DNA of 64,000 bases from the NCBI GenBank assembly GCA_020441905.1, contig JAGRLG010000054.1, forward strand, positions 98,581-162,580. The letters run 5' to 3'. The DNA is from Rhodobiaceae bacterium. GTDB lineage: Bacteria > Pseudomonadota > Alphaproteobacteria > Rhizobiales > NORP267. Under the pieces are notes generated by a model. The model made no database searches. It saw nothing but the letters and a program-made list of their open reading frames with translations, and was not told the origin of the DNA. Shown here in pieces: positions 19,698-27,828 of this stretch. Positions within the stretch are counted from its first letter, which is position 1; each line of letters begins with the position of its first letter. A program made the translations under genes and the position numbers.

Positions 19698-19792
19698 ATA
19701 TGGACGCGGCCCCAACAGGTTCGCGTTCAAATTTTTTCGTACCCTATTCCTGGCCAGCATGGCCAACCAGTATGGCTTGACGGAGACTTGAG

Positions 19793-21613
19793 ATGAGCGA
19801 CACCAACGACGCCGGCAAACAGGACATGGCGGCCGCGCCGCGCGGTATCAAACGCTGGCTGACCTATTCATTGTTCGGAATTCCGCTCATCGGAGCCGCC
19901 GGTTTTTTTGTCTTCGGCATCATCTTCTGGGGCGGCTTCAACACCGCCATGGAGGCGACCAACACGCTGAATTTCTGCATCACCTGCCACGAGATGGAAA
20001 ACAACGTCTACCAGGAATACAAGAAGACCATTCACTATCAGAACCGCACCGGCGTTCGCGCCGCCTGCTCGGACTGCCATGTTCCCGATCCCTGGGTTCA
20101 TAAATTCATCCGCAAGATCCAGGCATCGCGCGAGATTTTCTACAAGATCACCGGCTCCATCAACACCAAGGAAAAATTCGAGGAGCGGCGTCTGCATCTG
20201 GCGCGCCGCGTCTGGGCGACCATGAAGCGCACGGATTCGCGCGAGTGCCGCAACTGCCACAATTTCAATGCGATGAACCCGGAATTCCAGCGCCCGCGCG
20301 CGCGCAAGCAACACCTCAATGCTTTCGAGAACGGCCAGACCTGTATCGATTGCCACAAGGGCATCGCGCACAACAATGTCCGCGACAAGCTGCCCGAGGA
20401 GGAACTGGAGGCACTGGAAAAGCCGGTCGTTGCTTTCGCCCGCCAGGTGCCGGAGGATTTCATCACCCATCTCAATGCCGTCGAGGCGCGTGAAAAGGCG
20501 GCCGAGGAAGCCAGGCAGGCCGAGGCCGCCGCCGCCGAAGCCAATGTCAAGACGCGCATCGAGCAGGCCGTGGCAAAGGCCCTGGCCGGCGGCGCTGCTG
20601 CTGCCCAACCTGCTGGCGGCGCTGCCGCGGCACCGGCCGCCGCATCCGGCCCCGGCGCCGATATCGACTGGGCGTCGCGCGAGGCCAAGACCGTAACCCT
20701 GTTCTATCCCGGCCAGGCCTCCTTCGAGTGGATCCAGACCGGCAAGGACCATGGCGGCGCCCGGGCCGTGACCAAGGCCGGCGACCGCTGCTCGACCTGT
20801 CACGCCAAGGAAGTGAAGGACATGGGCAAGAAGATCGTGTCCGGCGAGAAGATCGAGCCGACGCCGATCCCCGGCAAGCGGCCCTTCATCGAAATGCAGG
20901 TCAAGACCGCCCATGACGACAAGAACCTCTATATGCAGCTGAGCTGGACCGATGACGGCCATCACCCGGTTCCCTTTGTCGACGGCGGCAAGATGGACCC
21001 GGAGAACCAGGTCAAGCTGGCGGTCATGTTTGCCGGCCAGGGCATCGAATATGCCGAGCAGGCCGGCTGCTGGGTCACCTGCCACAACGACTCGCGCTAC
21101 ATGCCCGACGAGCCCAAGCCCGACGCCCTGGCTGGCGCCGATGGAATCAAGGATATCGTCGGACTGAGCGCCGGCATCACCAAGTATCTCGCCGAATCGC
21201 GGACCGAGATGGAGATTGCCGGACGGCGCGGCGCGGCGCGCGGCGGCTGGAACAAGCCCAAGACCAAGGACGAGCTGGAGGCCCTGGCCAAGGCCGGCAC
21301 CTTTATGGATGTGATCCGCTTCACATCTTCCGGCAAGTCGGAAAACGGCGACATTCTCGCCCACCGCGACATGGCCTCCGGCGCCGCGATCACGGCCCAG
21401 GGCGGCTTGGACGGCACCACCTGGACCGTCGTCCTGAGCCGGCCGCTGACCTCGGACAAGCCGGGCGATGTCAATATCGAGGCCGGCAAGATCTACACCG
21501 TCGGCTTCGCCATTCACGACGACTACACCGTGGCCCGGTTCCACCATGTGTCGCTGGAGTATAAACTCGGCCTCGACACTGCCGACGCCGATATCAATGT
21601 TGTGAAGAAATAG
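19793..21613 (+). CDS. nirT: NapC/NirT tetraheme cytochrome fused to an ethylbenzene-dehydrogenase-like heme domain
   Basis: 606-residue membrane-anchored multiheme protein. A single N-terminal transmembrane helix (about 25-48) precedes a NapC/NirT domain with four CxxCH motifs (62-66, 92-96, 152-156, 184-188). A charged and then Ala-rich linker (about 230-290) leads to a C-terminal domain resembling the heme-binding EB_dh/cytochrome c-552 family. That domain has a fifth CSTCH (333-337) and a CWVTCH (426-431), a CX3CH variant. NapC/NirT proteins take electrons from quinol to periplasmic reductases. The extra domain could relay them directly to cd1 or the cupredoxin. It follows nirS2 after its terminator and precedes the cupredoxin by 47 bp. 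The symbol is by family only. Confidence 0.82.
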   Translation: MSDTNDAGKQDMAAAPRGIKRWLTYSLFGIPLIGAAGFFVFGIIFWGGFNTAMEATNTLNFCITCHEMENNVYQEYKKTIHYQNRTGVRAACSDCHVPDPWVHKFIRKIQASREIFYKITGSINTKEKFEERRLHLARRVWATMKRTDSRECRNCHNFNAMNPEFQRPRARKQHLNAFENGQTCIDCHKGIAHNNVRDKLPEEELEALEKPVVAFARQVPEDFITHLNAVEAREKAAEEARQAEAAAAEANVKTRIEQAVAKALAGGAAAAQPAGGAAAAPAAASGPGADIDWASREAKTVTLFYPGQASFEWIQTGKDHGGARAVTKAGDRCSTCHAKEVKDMGKKIVSGEKIEPTPIPGKRPFIEMQVKTAHDDKNLYMQLSWTDDGHHPVPFVDGGKMDPENQVKLAVMFAGQGIEYAEQAGCWVTCHNDSRYMPDEPKPDALAGADGIKDIVGLSAGITKYLAESRTEMEIAGRRGAARGGWNKPKTKDELEALAKAGTFMDVIRFTSSGKSENGDILAHRDMASGAAITAQGGLDGTTWTVVLSRPLTSDKPGDVNIEAGKIYTVGFAIHDDYTVARFHHVSLEYKLGLDTADADINVVKK

Positions 21614-21660
21614 GGCCCTGGCGGGCACCGCCCGCCGGCTCTCCCCTAAGGAGACAGGCC

Positions 21661-22095
21661 ATGCGCAAATTGACGCCAGGGATCGCCTTCGCCGGCGCCC
21701 TGGCGCTCGCCTTTCTGCTCACGCCCGCCCTGGCCCAAAAGGACAGCGAAGCGGAACGTGAGAAGATCTGCGCCGAAGCGGGCGAGCGCTACAAGGAACT
21801 GTTCGGCAAGGAGGCTTCCGGGGAAGCCATGCCGATCGTCATGATGTACCGCTATCATTTCTGCCCCGGCGGACTGACAGTCAAACCGGGCGTCACCGTG
21901 CGCTGGGTCAATGTCGACAAGCGCACCAGCCATTCGGTTTGGTTCCGCGCCGACGGCAAGGAAGAGTCGGTCCGCCTGTTTCCCGAGGAGCATGTCGAGA
22001 TGGCCATCGACCTTGCGCCGGGCGAGCATGAATATCTCTGCGGTCCGCACTGGGAAAAGGAAGGCATGCGCGGCCGTCTCGAGGTCCAGCCCTAG
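21661..22095 (+). CDS. Periplasmic cupredoxin (type 1 copper protein)
   Basis: 144-residue protein with a signal peptide (cleavage near ALA-QKD) and a cupredoxin fold. The predicted type 1 copper ligands are His91 (SHSVWF), Cys127 and His130 (YLCGPH) and Met136. A plastocyanin/azurin-like electron carrier fits. Its position next to the NapC/NirT protein and two nirS genes suggests an alternative donor to nitrite reductase, parallel to the cytochrome c at 10302. A 35-residue segment before the first strand (KICAEAGERYKELFGKE) is not part of a minimal cupredoxin. AAGGAGACAGGCC precedes the start. Confidence 0.82.
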   Translation: MRKLTPGIAFAGALALAFLLTPALAQKDSEAEREKICAEAGERYKELFGKEASGEAMPIVMMYRYHFCPGGLTVKPGVTVRWVNVDKRTSHSVWFRADGKEESVRLFPEEHVEMAIDLAPGEHEYLCGPHWEKEGMRGRLEVQP

Positions 22096-22146
22096 GCGGC
22101 CGGATCCGCCGCATGCCTGCCCCTTCCTCCCGCCAAGCCCGGCTAG

Positions 22147-22182
22147 GCGATGCGGGCGGAGCGGGCGATGCGGGCGATGCGG
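22147..22182 (+). repeat. Four-copy 9-bp tandem repeat
   Basis: Units GCGATGCGG, GCGGAGCGG, GCGATGCGG, GCGATGCGG lie end to end between the cupredoxin stop and the nirE promoter. Tandem arrays like this often vary in copy number between strains. No function can be stated. Confidence 0.8.
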
Positions 22183-22248
22183 AGGGGGGCGGGGCGCGCG
22201 GCACCGGCACGCGGTGCGACGTTCGCGCATCTTGCCCGATTTGCATTG

Positions 22249-22262
22249 TTGATAGAAATCAA
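22249..22262. promoter_or_regulatory. FNR/DNR-type box upstream of nirE
   Basis: TTGAT-AGAA-ATCAA is a perfect match. An AATAGT (22285-22290) lies 32 bp from the box centre, as expected for a class II promoter. This places the start of transcription near 22297, next to the annotated nirE ATG. Either nirE is nearly leaderless or it starts at the inner ATG 22328. The box would drive the whole nirECF-DL-GHJN operon. Confidence 0.82.
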
Positions 22263-22297
22263 GGCAGGCACACCGAGGCGCGGGAATAGTCAATAGA

Positions 22298-23110
22298 ATG
22301 CCCCAGGGAAACTCTGCACGTGATGTCATGCCCGCTGTCGGCAAGGTAGTTCTGGTCGGCGCCGGTCCAGGCGATCCCGATTTGCTGACGGTCAAGGCCG
22401 CCAAGGCGATCGAGGCCGCCGATGTCATCGTCTATGACCGTCTGGTGTCACCGCAGATCCTCGATCTGGCGCCGCGCGGCGCGGCGCTGATTTCGGTCGG
22501 CAAGGCGCCGCGCAATCATTCCATGCCGCAAAGCGAGATCAACGCCCTCCTGGTGCGCCTGGCTCTTGGCGGACGCCATGTGATCCGCCTCAAGGGTGGG
22601 GATCCCTTCATTTTCGGCCGCGGCGGCGAGGAAGCCCTCGAGCTGGCAAAGCACAAGATTCCCTTCGAGGTCATTCCCGGCGTCACCTCGGCGCAGGGCT
22701 GCGCCGCCGCCGCCGGCGTACCGCTGACCCATCGCGGTCTGGCCACCAGCGTGCGCTACATCACCGGCCATTGCCGCGAGGACATGGATCTCGATTACGA
22801 CTGGAAAGGCCTTGCCGACCCCGATACCACGCTAGCGGTCTATATGGGGCGCGCCACCGCACCGCTGATTTGCGAAAGGCTGGCCGAACACGGCCTGGCC
22901 GGCGATACACCGGTTCTGATTGTCGCCAGGGGCACGACAAAGGACGAATGGCGCTGCCTGACCAGGCTCGATGCGCTGGAGAGCAAGGTTGCGGAACTGG
23001 AGTTTGACGGGCCGGTCCTGTTTGTCATCGGCAAGGTTGCGGGCCTTGCCCGTGAACTCGGAGGCATGGATGCGCATCAAGGCGAAAAATCGCCGGCGCT
23101 CACCGCGTAA
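22298..23110 (+). CDS. nirE: Uroporphyrinogen-III C-methyltransferase for heme d1
   Basis: SAM-dependent enzyme making precorrin-2 from uroporphyrinogen III, the first step of heme d1 synthesis. It has 270 residues as called. Motifs are VGAGPGDPDLLTVKA (SAM/P-loop-like), RLKGGDPFIFGRGGEE, PGVTSAQGCAAAAGVPLTHRG and YMGRA, all typical of CobA/NirE. There is no fused CysG domain. An inner ATG (22328) giving MPAVGKVVLVG is possible, because the predicted promoter leaves almost no leader for ATG 22298. It overlaps nirC by 41 bp. Confidence 0.92.
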   Translation: MPQGNSARDVMPAVGKVVLVGAGPGDPDLLTVKAAKAIEAADVIVYDRLVSPQILDLAPRGAALISVGKAPRNHSMPQSEINALLVRLALGGRHVIRLKGGDPFIFGRGGEEALELAKHKIPFEVIPGVTSAQGCAAAAGVPLTHRGLATSVRYITGHCREDMDLDYDWKGLADPDTTLAVYMGRATAPLICERLAEHGLAGDTPVLIVARGTTKDEWRCLTRLDALESKVAELEFDGPVLFVIGKVAGLARELGGMDAHQGEKSPALTA

Positions 23111-23450
23111 GCCAGGAAACATCTGGTCTGTGTTGGCGTTGGGATTCGTTGCAGCAGGCGGCGCGCCTTCTCTGCCGGCCCTCGCCGAGGGCGCGGTCGA
23201 CGCCGCCCGCGGCAAGCAATTGTCCTATCTGGTCCGTCAGGACTGCGGGTCGTGCCATGGCATGACGCTGAAAGGCGGGCTTGGCCGGCCGCTGCTGCCG
23301 GAGACCCTGGCCGGCGCCGACGCCCGGACACTGGCCGCGATCATTCTCGACGGTATTCCGGGCACGCCGATGCCACCCTGGCGCGGCCAGATCGACGAGA
23401 CCGAAGCGATGTGGATTGCGCGGGCCTTGAAAGAGGGAACCATCGAATGA
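23070..23450 (+). CDS. nirC: NirC-type small cytochrome c
   Basis: 126-residue periplasmic monoheme cytochrome with a basic N-terminus, a hydrophobic signal segment (SVLALGFVAAGGAPSLPALA), CGSCHGM near residue 56 and a C-terminal PMPPW segment that carries the Met ligand. In cd1 clusters NirC gives electrons to NirS or to the final heme d1 step. The start ATG 23070 lies within nirE and has GGAGG 7 bp upstream. A longer frame from 22971 has no such signal. The stop overlaps nirF. Confidence 0.85.
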   Translation: MRIKAKNRRRSPRKPGNIWSVLALGFVAAGGAPSLPALAEGAVDAARGKQLSYLVRQDCGSCHGMTLKGGLGRPLLPETLAGADARTLAAIILDGIPGTPMPPWRGQIDETEAMWIARALKEGTIE

Positions 23451-24631
23451 ATGCCATCAGGACCATGGTCCTAAGCCTCGTTGTCCTGTTCACCAATCTT
23501 GCCGGCGCCGCGGCGGGCGAGCCCCGCGGCACCGGTGATCTGGGCATTGTCATCGAGCGCGCCAGCGGGTCGCTGGCCATCGTCGAATGGAGCGGGCGCC
23601 GCGTCCTCGGCCGCGTCGAGGGCCTCGGCGACCTCTCCCACGCCTCGGCGGTGTTTTCCCGCGACCAGCGCTATGCCTATGTCTTCGGCCGCGATGGCGG
23701 CCTGACCAAGGTCGACCTTCTGGAGATGAAAATCGCCAAGCGGGTGGTCCAGGGCGGAAATTCGATCGGCGGCGCCATTTCCGACGACGGCACCTTGATC
23801 GCCGTTTCCAATTACGAGCCTGGCGGCGTCAAGGTCTTCGATGCCGTCACGCTCGATCTGGTGGCCGACATCCCGGCGGCCTATGGGCCCAAGGGCGCCC
23901 TGTCCAAGACCGTCGGTCTGGTCGATGCGCCGGGGCGCAGGTTTGTCTTCTCGCTTTATGATGCCGGCGAGATCTGGATCGCCGATTTCTCGCAGGGGCC
24001 GAATCCGCAGCTGACACGCTTTGCCGGGATCGGCAGCCAGCCCTATGACGGCCTGATCACCGGGGACGGCCGGCACTATATCGCCGGGCTGTTCGGCGAA
24101 GACGGCCTGTCCCATCTCGACCTGTGGGCCGGCAAGCCCGAGCCCCGCCGCATCCTGGAAGGCTATGGCCGCGGCGAAGAAAAGCTCCCCGTTTACAAGA
24201 TGCCGCATCTGGAGGGCTGGGCCCTGGCAGGGGGGCGCTTCATCCTGCCCGAGGTCGGCCACCACGAGCTGATCGCGATGGATGCGGCGACCTTCGCCGA
24301 GGCCGGCCGCGTCGCCGTCCATGGTCAGCCGGTCTTTGCCGTTGCCCGCCCCGACGGGCGCCAGGTCTGGGTCAATTTCGCCCATCCCCTCAACGATACC
24401 GTCCAGGTTGTCGACGTTCCCAGCCTGAAGATCATCCATGAGTTCAAGCCCGGGCCGGCGGTCCTGCACATGGAATTCACGCCGCGCGGCGACGAGGTCT
24501 GGATCTCGGTGCGCGACGCCGACAAGGTCGAGATTTACGATACCCGCACTTTTGCCAAGCGCGGCGAACTGAAAATTGCCAAACCCAGCGGGATATTTTT
24601 TACCGCCCGCGCCACCAGGATCGGACTATGA
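23447..24631 (+). CDS. nirF: Heme d1 biosynthesis dehydrogenase NirF
   Basis: 394-residue propeller protein without a heme c motif, exported by an N-terminal signal (MVLSLVVLFTNLAGAAAG). NirF works in the periplasm on late d1 intermediates. The propeller repeats include AYVFGRDGGLTKVDLL, VGHHELIAMDAATF and VLHMEFTPRGDEVWIS. The start (ATG 23447) overlaps the nirC stop. A long open frame extending further upstream lies inside nirC and is not coding. It sits in the order E-C-F as in Paracoccus/Pseudomonas-type clusters. Confidence 0.9.
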   Translation: MNAIRTMVLSLVVLFTNLAGAAAGEPRGTGDLGIVIERASGSLAIVEWSGRRVLGRVEGLGDLSHASAVFSRDQRYAYVFGRDGGLTKVDLLEMKIAKRVVQGGNSIGGAISDDGTLIAVSNYEPGGVKVFDAVTLDLVADIPAAYGPKGALSKTVGLVDAPGRRFVFSLYDAGEIWIADFSQGPNPQLTRFAGIGSQPYDGLITGDGRHYIAGLFGEDGLSHLDLWAGKPEPRRILEGYGRGEEKLPVYKMPHLEGWALAGGRFILPEVGHHELIAMDAATFAEAGRVAVHGQPVFAVARPDGRQVWVNFAHPLNDTVQVVDVPSLKIIHEFKPGPAVLHMEFTPRGDEVWISVRDADKVEIYDTRTFAKRGELKIAKPSGIFFTARATRIGL

Positions 24632-25644
24632 GCATTGCCATTCTCCATGCCGACCCCCGGATCGGCCTGCTCGACAATTGGCAGAGGGATTTTCCCCTGT
24701 GCCAACGGCCCTATGCCAATCTCGGCCGCAGCTTCGACCTCTCCGAGGCCGAAGTCATTTCGGTGCTGAGCGAATGTCAGGAGGACGGCCGGCTGAGCCG
24801 GGTCGGCGCCGTGATCAAGCCGAACTCGGTCGGCGCCAGCACCCTCGCCGCCATGGCCGTGCCCGAGGAGCGGATGGAGGAAGTCGCCGACCTGGTCAAT
24901 GCCGAGCCCGGCGTCAATCACAATTACGAGCGCGAACACGACCTCAATCTGTGGTTCGTCGTCACCGCGCCCGATGCCGCGGCGCTTGCCGCGACGCTGG
25001 AGCGGATTGCCCGCACCACCGGTTTCAAGGTCGTCGATCTGCCGCTGGAATGCGCCTATCACATCGATCTCGGCTTCCCTCTCGACGGCCGCGGCAATGC
25101 GCGCCGCGGCGCCGGCAGCGCGCCGCACCGGGCCGAACCCGATGAAGACGACCGCCGTCTCCTTGCCGAAATCGAGGACGGACTGCCGCTGGCGCCTCGC
25201 CCCTATGCCGAAATCGCCCTGCGTCTGGGCTGGAAGGAGGAGGAAGTCCTCTCCCGCCTCGCCGCCCTCCATGAAGCCGGCATCATTTCCCGTTTCGGCT
25301 GCATTGTCCGCCATCGCAGCCTCGGATTCACCGCCAATGCCATGGTCGCCTGGAACGTTCCCGACCACCGGGTCGACACCGCCGGCGCCCTGGTTGCCTG
25401 CCACAACATCGTTTCGTTGTGCTACCGCCGCACCCGCCGTCCGCCGGTATGGGGCCACAACCTGTTTGCCATGATCCACGGCCGCGAACGCGGCGAAGTG
25501 AAGGCCGCGATCGAAAGCGTCACCCTTGCCAGCGGCCTTGCAGAGGTCGATCGCGATATCCTGTTCTCGCGCCGCTGCTTCAAACAGCGCGGCGCCCGCT
25601 ATTCCAACGGGCGCGGGGCCGGCGGCCACAGGGGTGCCGCTTGA
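24628..25644 (+). CDS. nirDL: Siroheme decarboxylase, NirD-NirL fusion
   Basis: 338-residue cytoplasmic protein made of two AsnC/Lrp-like siroheme-decarboxylase modules: residues about 1-155 (DNWQRDFPLCQRPYANLG ... NHNYEREHDLNLWFVV) and about 170-325 (ALRLGWKEEEVLSRL ... VVSLCYRRTR-like LCYRRTRRPPVWGHN). The complex decarboxylates siroheme to 12,18-didecarboxysiroheme. The YER and YRR/H positions are family active-site landmarks. It overlaps nirF by 4 bp and touches nirG (1-bp overlap). The first module resembles NirD and the second NirL, as in other fused NirDL proteins. Confidence 0.88.
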   Translation: MSIAILHADPRIGLLDNWQRDFPLCQRPYANLGRSFDLSEAEVISVLSECQEDGRLSRVGAVIKPNSVGASTLAAMAVPEERMEEVADLVNAEPGVNHNYEREHDLNLWFVVTAPDAAALAATLERIARTTGFKVVDLPLECAYHIDLGFPLDGRGNARRGAGSAPHRAEPDEDDRRLLAEIEDGLPLAPRPYAEIALRLGWKEEEVLSRLAALHEAGIISRFGCIVRHRSLGFTANAMVAWNVPDHRVDTAGALVACHNIVSLCYRRTRRPPVWGHNLFAMIHGRERGEVKAAIESVTLASGLAEVDRDILFSRRCFKQRGARYSNGRGAGGHRGAA

Positions 25645-26099
25645 TGGGGCGAATCCTCGACGATACCGACCGCGCCATCGTCAATGGCCTCCAGGGCGGC
25701 TTTCCGCTCACCGAGACGCCCTTTGCCGACGCCGCGGCGAAATTCGGCATTGGCGAGGATGAACTGATCGCCCGGATATCGGGCCTTGCCGACGACAAGC
25801 TGCTCAGCCGCTTCGGGCCGATGTACAATGCCGAGCGCCTCGGCGGCGCGCTTTCGCTTTGCGCCATGCAGGTGCCCGAAGCGCGCTTCGAGGAAGTCGC
25901 CGCCCGGGTCAATGCCCATGACGAGGTGGCGCACAATTATGCCCGCGCCCATGCGCTCAATATGTGGTTTGTCGTCGCCACCGAGCAGCCCGAGCAGAAG
26001 GACGCCGTGCTGGACGAAATCCGGCATGAAACCGGCATCGAGGTCTATGATTTTCCAAAGATCGAGGAATTCTTCATCGGCCTGAAGGTGGAAGTGTGA
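25644..26099 (+). CDS. nirG: Siroheme decarboxylase subunit NirG
   Basis: 151-residue AsnC-like decarboxylase subunit with GGFPLTETPFADAAAKFG, RISGLADDKLLSRFGPMYN and the catalytic-region motif HNYARAHALNMWFVV, paralogous to the first NirDL module. It works with NirDL and NirH in siroheme decarboxylation. The ATG lies across the nirDL stop (TGATGG) and an upstream frame extension is spurious. A separate nirG and nirH beside a fused nirDL gives four modules in three polypeptides. Confidence 0.88.
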   Translation: MGRILDDTDRAIVNGLQGGFPLTETPFADAAAKFGIGEDELIARISGLADDKLLSRFGPMYNAERLGGALSLCAMQVPEARFEEVAARVNAHDEVAHNYARAHALNMWFVVATEQPEQKDAVLDEIRHETGIEVYDFPKIEEFFIGLKVEV

Positions 26100-26605
26100 A
26101 TCAGTCCGTGCCCGCGCCCCGCTTTTCCGCCCCCGATGCCATCGACCGCCGCATCATCGCCGCGACGCAAACCGGCCTGCCGCTGGTGGCACGGCCCTAT
26201 GACGCCATAGGCGAGGAAATCGGGATCGGCGGCGCGGAGGTCATCGCGCGGCTGAAAAAGATGCTTGAATGCGGCATCATCCGGCGCATCGGCGTGGTGC
26301 CGAACCACTATGCCCTCGGCCTCACCGCCAACGGAATGTCGGTTTGGGATGTCGAGGACGAGCACATCGCAAAGCTGGGACGGCGCGTCGGGGCGCTGGA
26401 TTTCGTTTCCCATTGCTACCAGCGCCCGCGCCATCTGCCCTTGTGGCCCTACAACCTCTTTGCCATGGTGCACGGCACCAGCCAGGCCGAGGTCGATGAC
26501 AAGGTTGCGGCCATCGCGAAATTGCTCGCTGGCGCGGTTCGCGGCCATGACGTCCTGGTCTCGACCCGGATCTTGAAGAAAACCGGCCTGCGTATCGCGG
26601 CCTGA
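26096..26605 (+). CDS. nirH: Siroheme decarboxylase subunit NirH
   Basis: 169-residue AsnC-like subunit (TQTGLPLVARPYDAIGEEIG, RRIGVVPNHYALGLTANGM, VSHCYQRPRHLPLWPYNLF), similar to the NirL half of NirDL. The start is GTG, overlapping nirG by 4 bp (GTGA). The role is the same decarboxylase complex in heme d1 synthesis. Confidence 0.88.
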   Translation: MNQSVPAPRFSAPDAIDRRIIAATQTGLPLVARPYDAIGEEIGIGGAEVIARLKKMLECGIIRRIGVVPNHYALGLTANGMSVWDVEDEHIAKLGRRVGALDFVSHCYQRPRHLPLWPYNLFAMVHGTSQAEVDDKVAAIAKLLAGAVRGHDVLVSTRILKKTGLRIAA

Positions 26606-26616
26606 GGAGAGTTCCC

Positions 26617-27828
26617 ATGTTCCGCCTGAGCCAGTTCATGGAAGAGGTCGCCAACCCCAGCCCGCTGGGACCGCGGCGGTCCCCGCCCGGCCCGGTGGTG
26701 ATCTGGAATCTGATCCGCCGCTGCAACCTGATGTGCAAGCATTGCTACTCGATTTCCGGCGATGTCGATTTTCCCGGCGAGTTGTCGACCGCCCAGGTTT
26801 TCGAGGTCATGGACGACCTCAAATCCTTCCGCGTGCCGGTGCTCATTCTCTCTGGCGGCGAGCCGTTGCTCAGGCCGGATATTTTCGAGATTTCCCGCCG
26901 CGCCAAGGACGAGGGTTTCTATGTCGGCCTGTCTTCCAACGGCACCTTGATGGGCAGGGACAATATCGGGGACATCGCCGCCATCGGCTATGACTATGTC
27001 GGCGTCAGCCTCGACGGCATCGAAAAGACCCATGACGAATTCCGCCGCATGGAGGGCGGATTCAAGGCAGCGCTAAACGGATTGCGCCTGTGCCGCGACC
27101 GCGGGCTGAAGGTGGGCATGCGCTTCACCATGACCATGGACAATGCCCACGAACTGCCCGAACTGCTCGATCTCGCCGAGCGCGAGAGTATCGACAAGTT
27201 CTATTTCTCCCACCTCGTCTATGCCGGACGCGGCAACAAGAATCGCGGCGATGACGCCAGGCGCGAGATCACGCAAGGCGCCATGGACACGCTGTTCGAC
27301 CGCGCCTGGGCGGCGGCGCAAAAGGGCGAGAAGAAGGAATTCGTCACCGGCAACAACGACGCCGACGGCGTCTACTTCCTGTTCTGGGTGCGCAAGAACT
27401 TCCCCCACCTGGAGGACCATATCCGGGCCAAGCTGGCGCAGTGGGGCGGCAATTCCTCCGGCGTCAACGTCGCCAATATCGACAATCTCGGCAACGTCCA
27501 TCCCGACACCATGTGGTGGCATTATTCGCTCGGCAATGTGAAGGAGCGCCCGTTCTCGCAGATCTGGCAGGACACCTCCGACCCGATCATGGCCGGGCTG
27601 AAAAAACACCCGCGCACCATTTCCGGGCGCTGCGGCGCCTGTGCCTGGTTCGACATTTGCGGCGGCAATACCCGCGTGCGCGCCCTGCAGCTCACCGGCG
27701 ATCCCTGGGCCGAGGATCCGGCCTGCTATCTCACCGACAGCGAAATCGGCATCGATGAAGGCGGGCAGCGCCTGGAAGTAACCCCGTTCACGGGCCGCAA
27801 GGCGGCTGGAGCCAATCAGCATGCGTAA
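26617..27828 (+). CDS. nirJ: Radical SAM heme d1 biosynthesis protein NirJ
   Basis: 403-residue radical SAM enzyme that acts on 12,18-didecarboxysiroheme, replacing propionate chains to form the oxo groups of d1. The cluster motif CNLMCKHC has Cys36, Cys40 and Cys43, followed by LILSGGEPLLRPDI (GGE motif). The C-terminal SPASM-type cysteines (CGACAWFDICGG, then PACY) bind auxiliary clusters. The length is usual. It is 11 bp after nirH with GGAGA upstream, and overlaps nirN by 8 bp. Confidence 0.92.
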   Translation: MFRLSQFMEEVANPSPLGPRRSPPGPVVIWNLIRRCNLMCKHCYSISGDVDFPGELSTAQVFEVMDDLKSFRVPVLILSGGEPLLRPDIFEISRRAKDEGFYVGLSSNGTLMGRDNIGDIAAIGYDYVGVSLDGIEKTHDEFRRMEGGFKAALNGLRLCRDRGLKVGMRFTMTMDNAHELPELLDLAERESIDKFYFSHLVYAGRGNKNRGDDARREITQGAMDTLFDRAWAAAQKGEKKEFVTGNNDADGVYFLFWVRKNFPHLEDHIRAKLAQWGGNSSGVNVANIDNLGNVHPDTMWWHYSLGNVKERPFSQIWQDTSDPIMAGLKKHPRTISGRCGACAWFDICGGNTRVRALQLTGDPWAEDPACYLTDSEIGIDEGGQRLEVTPFTGRKAAGANQHA

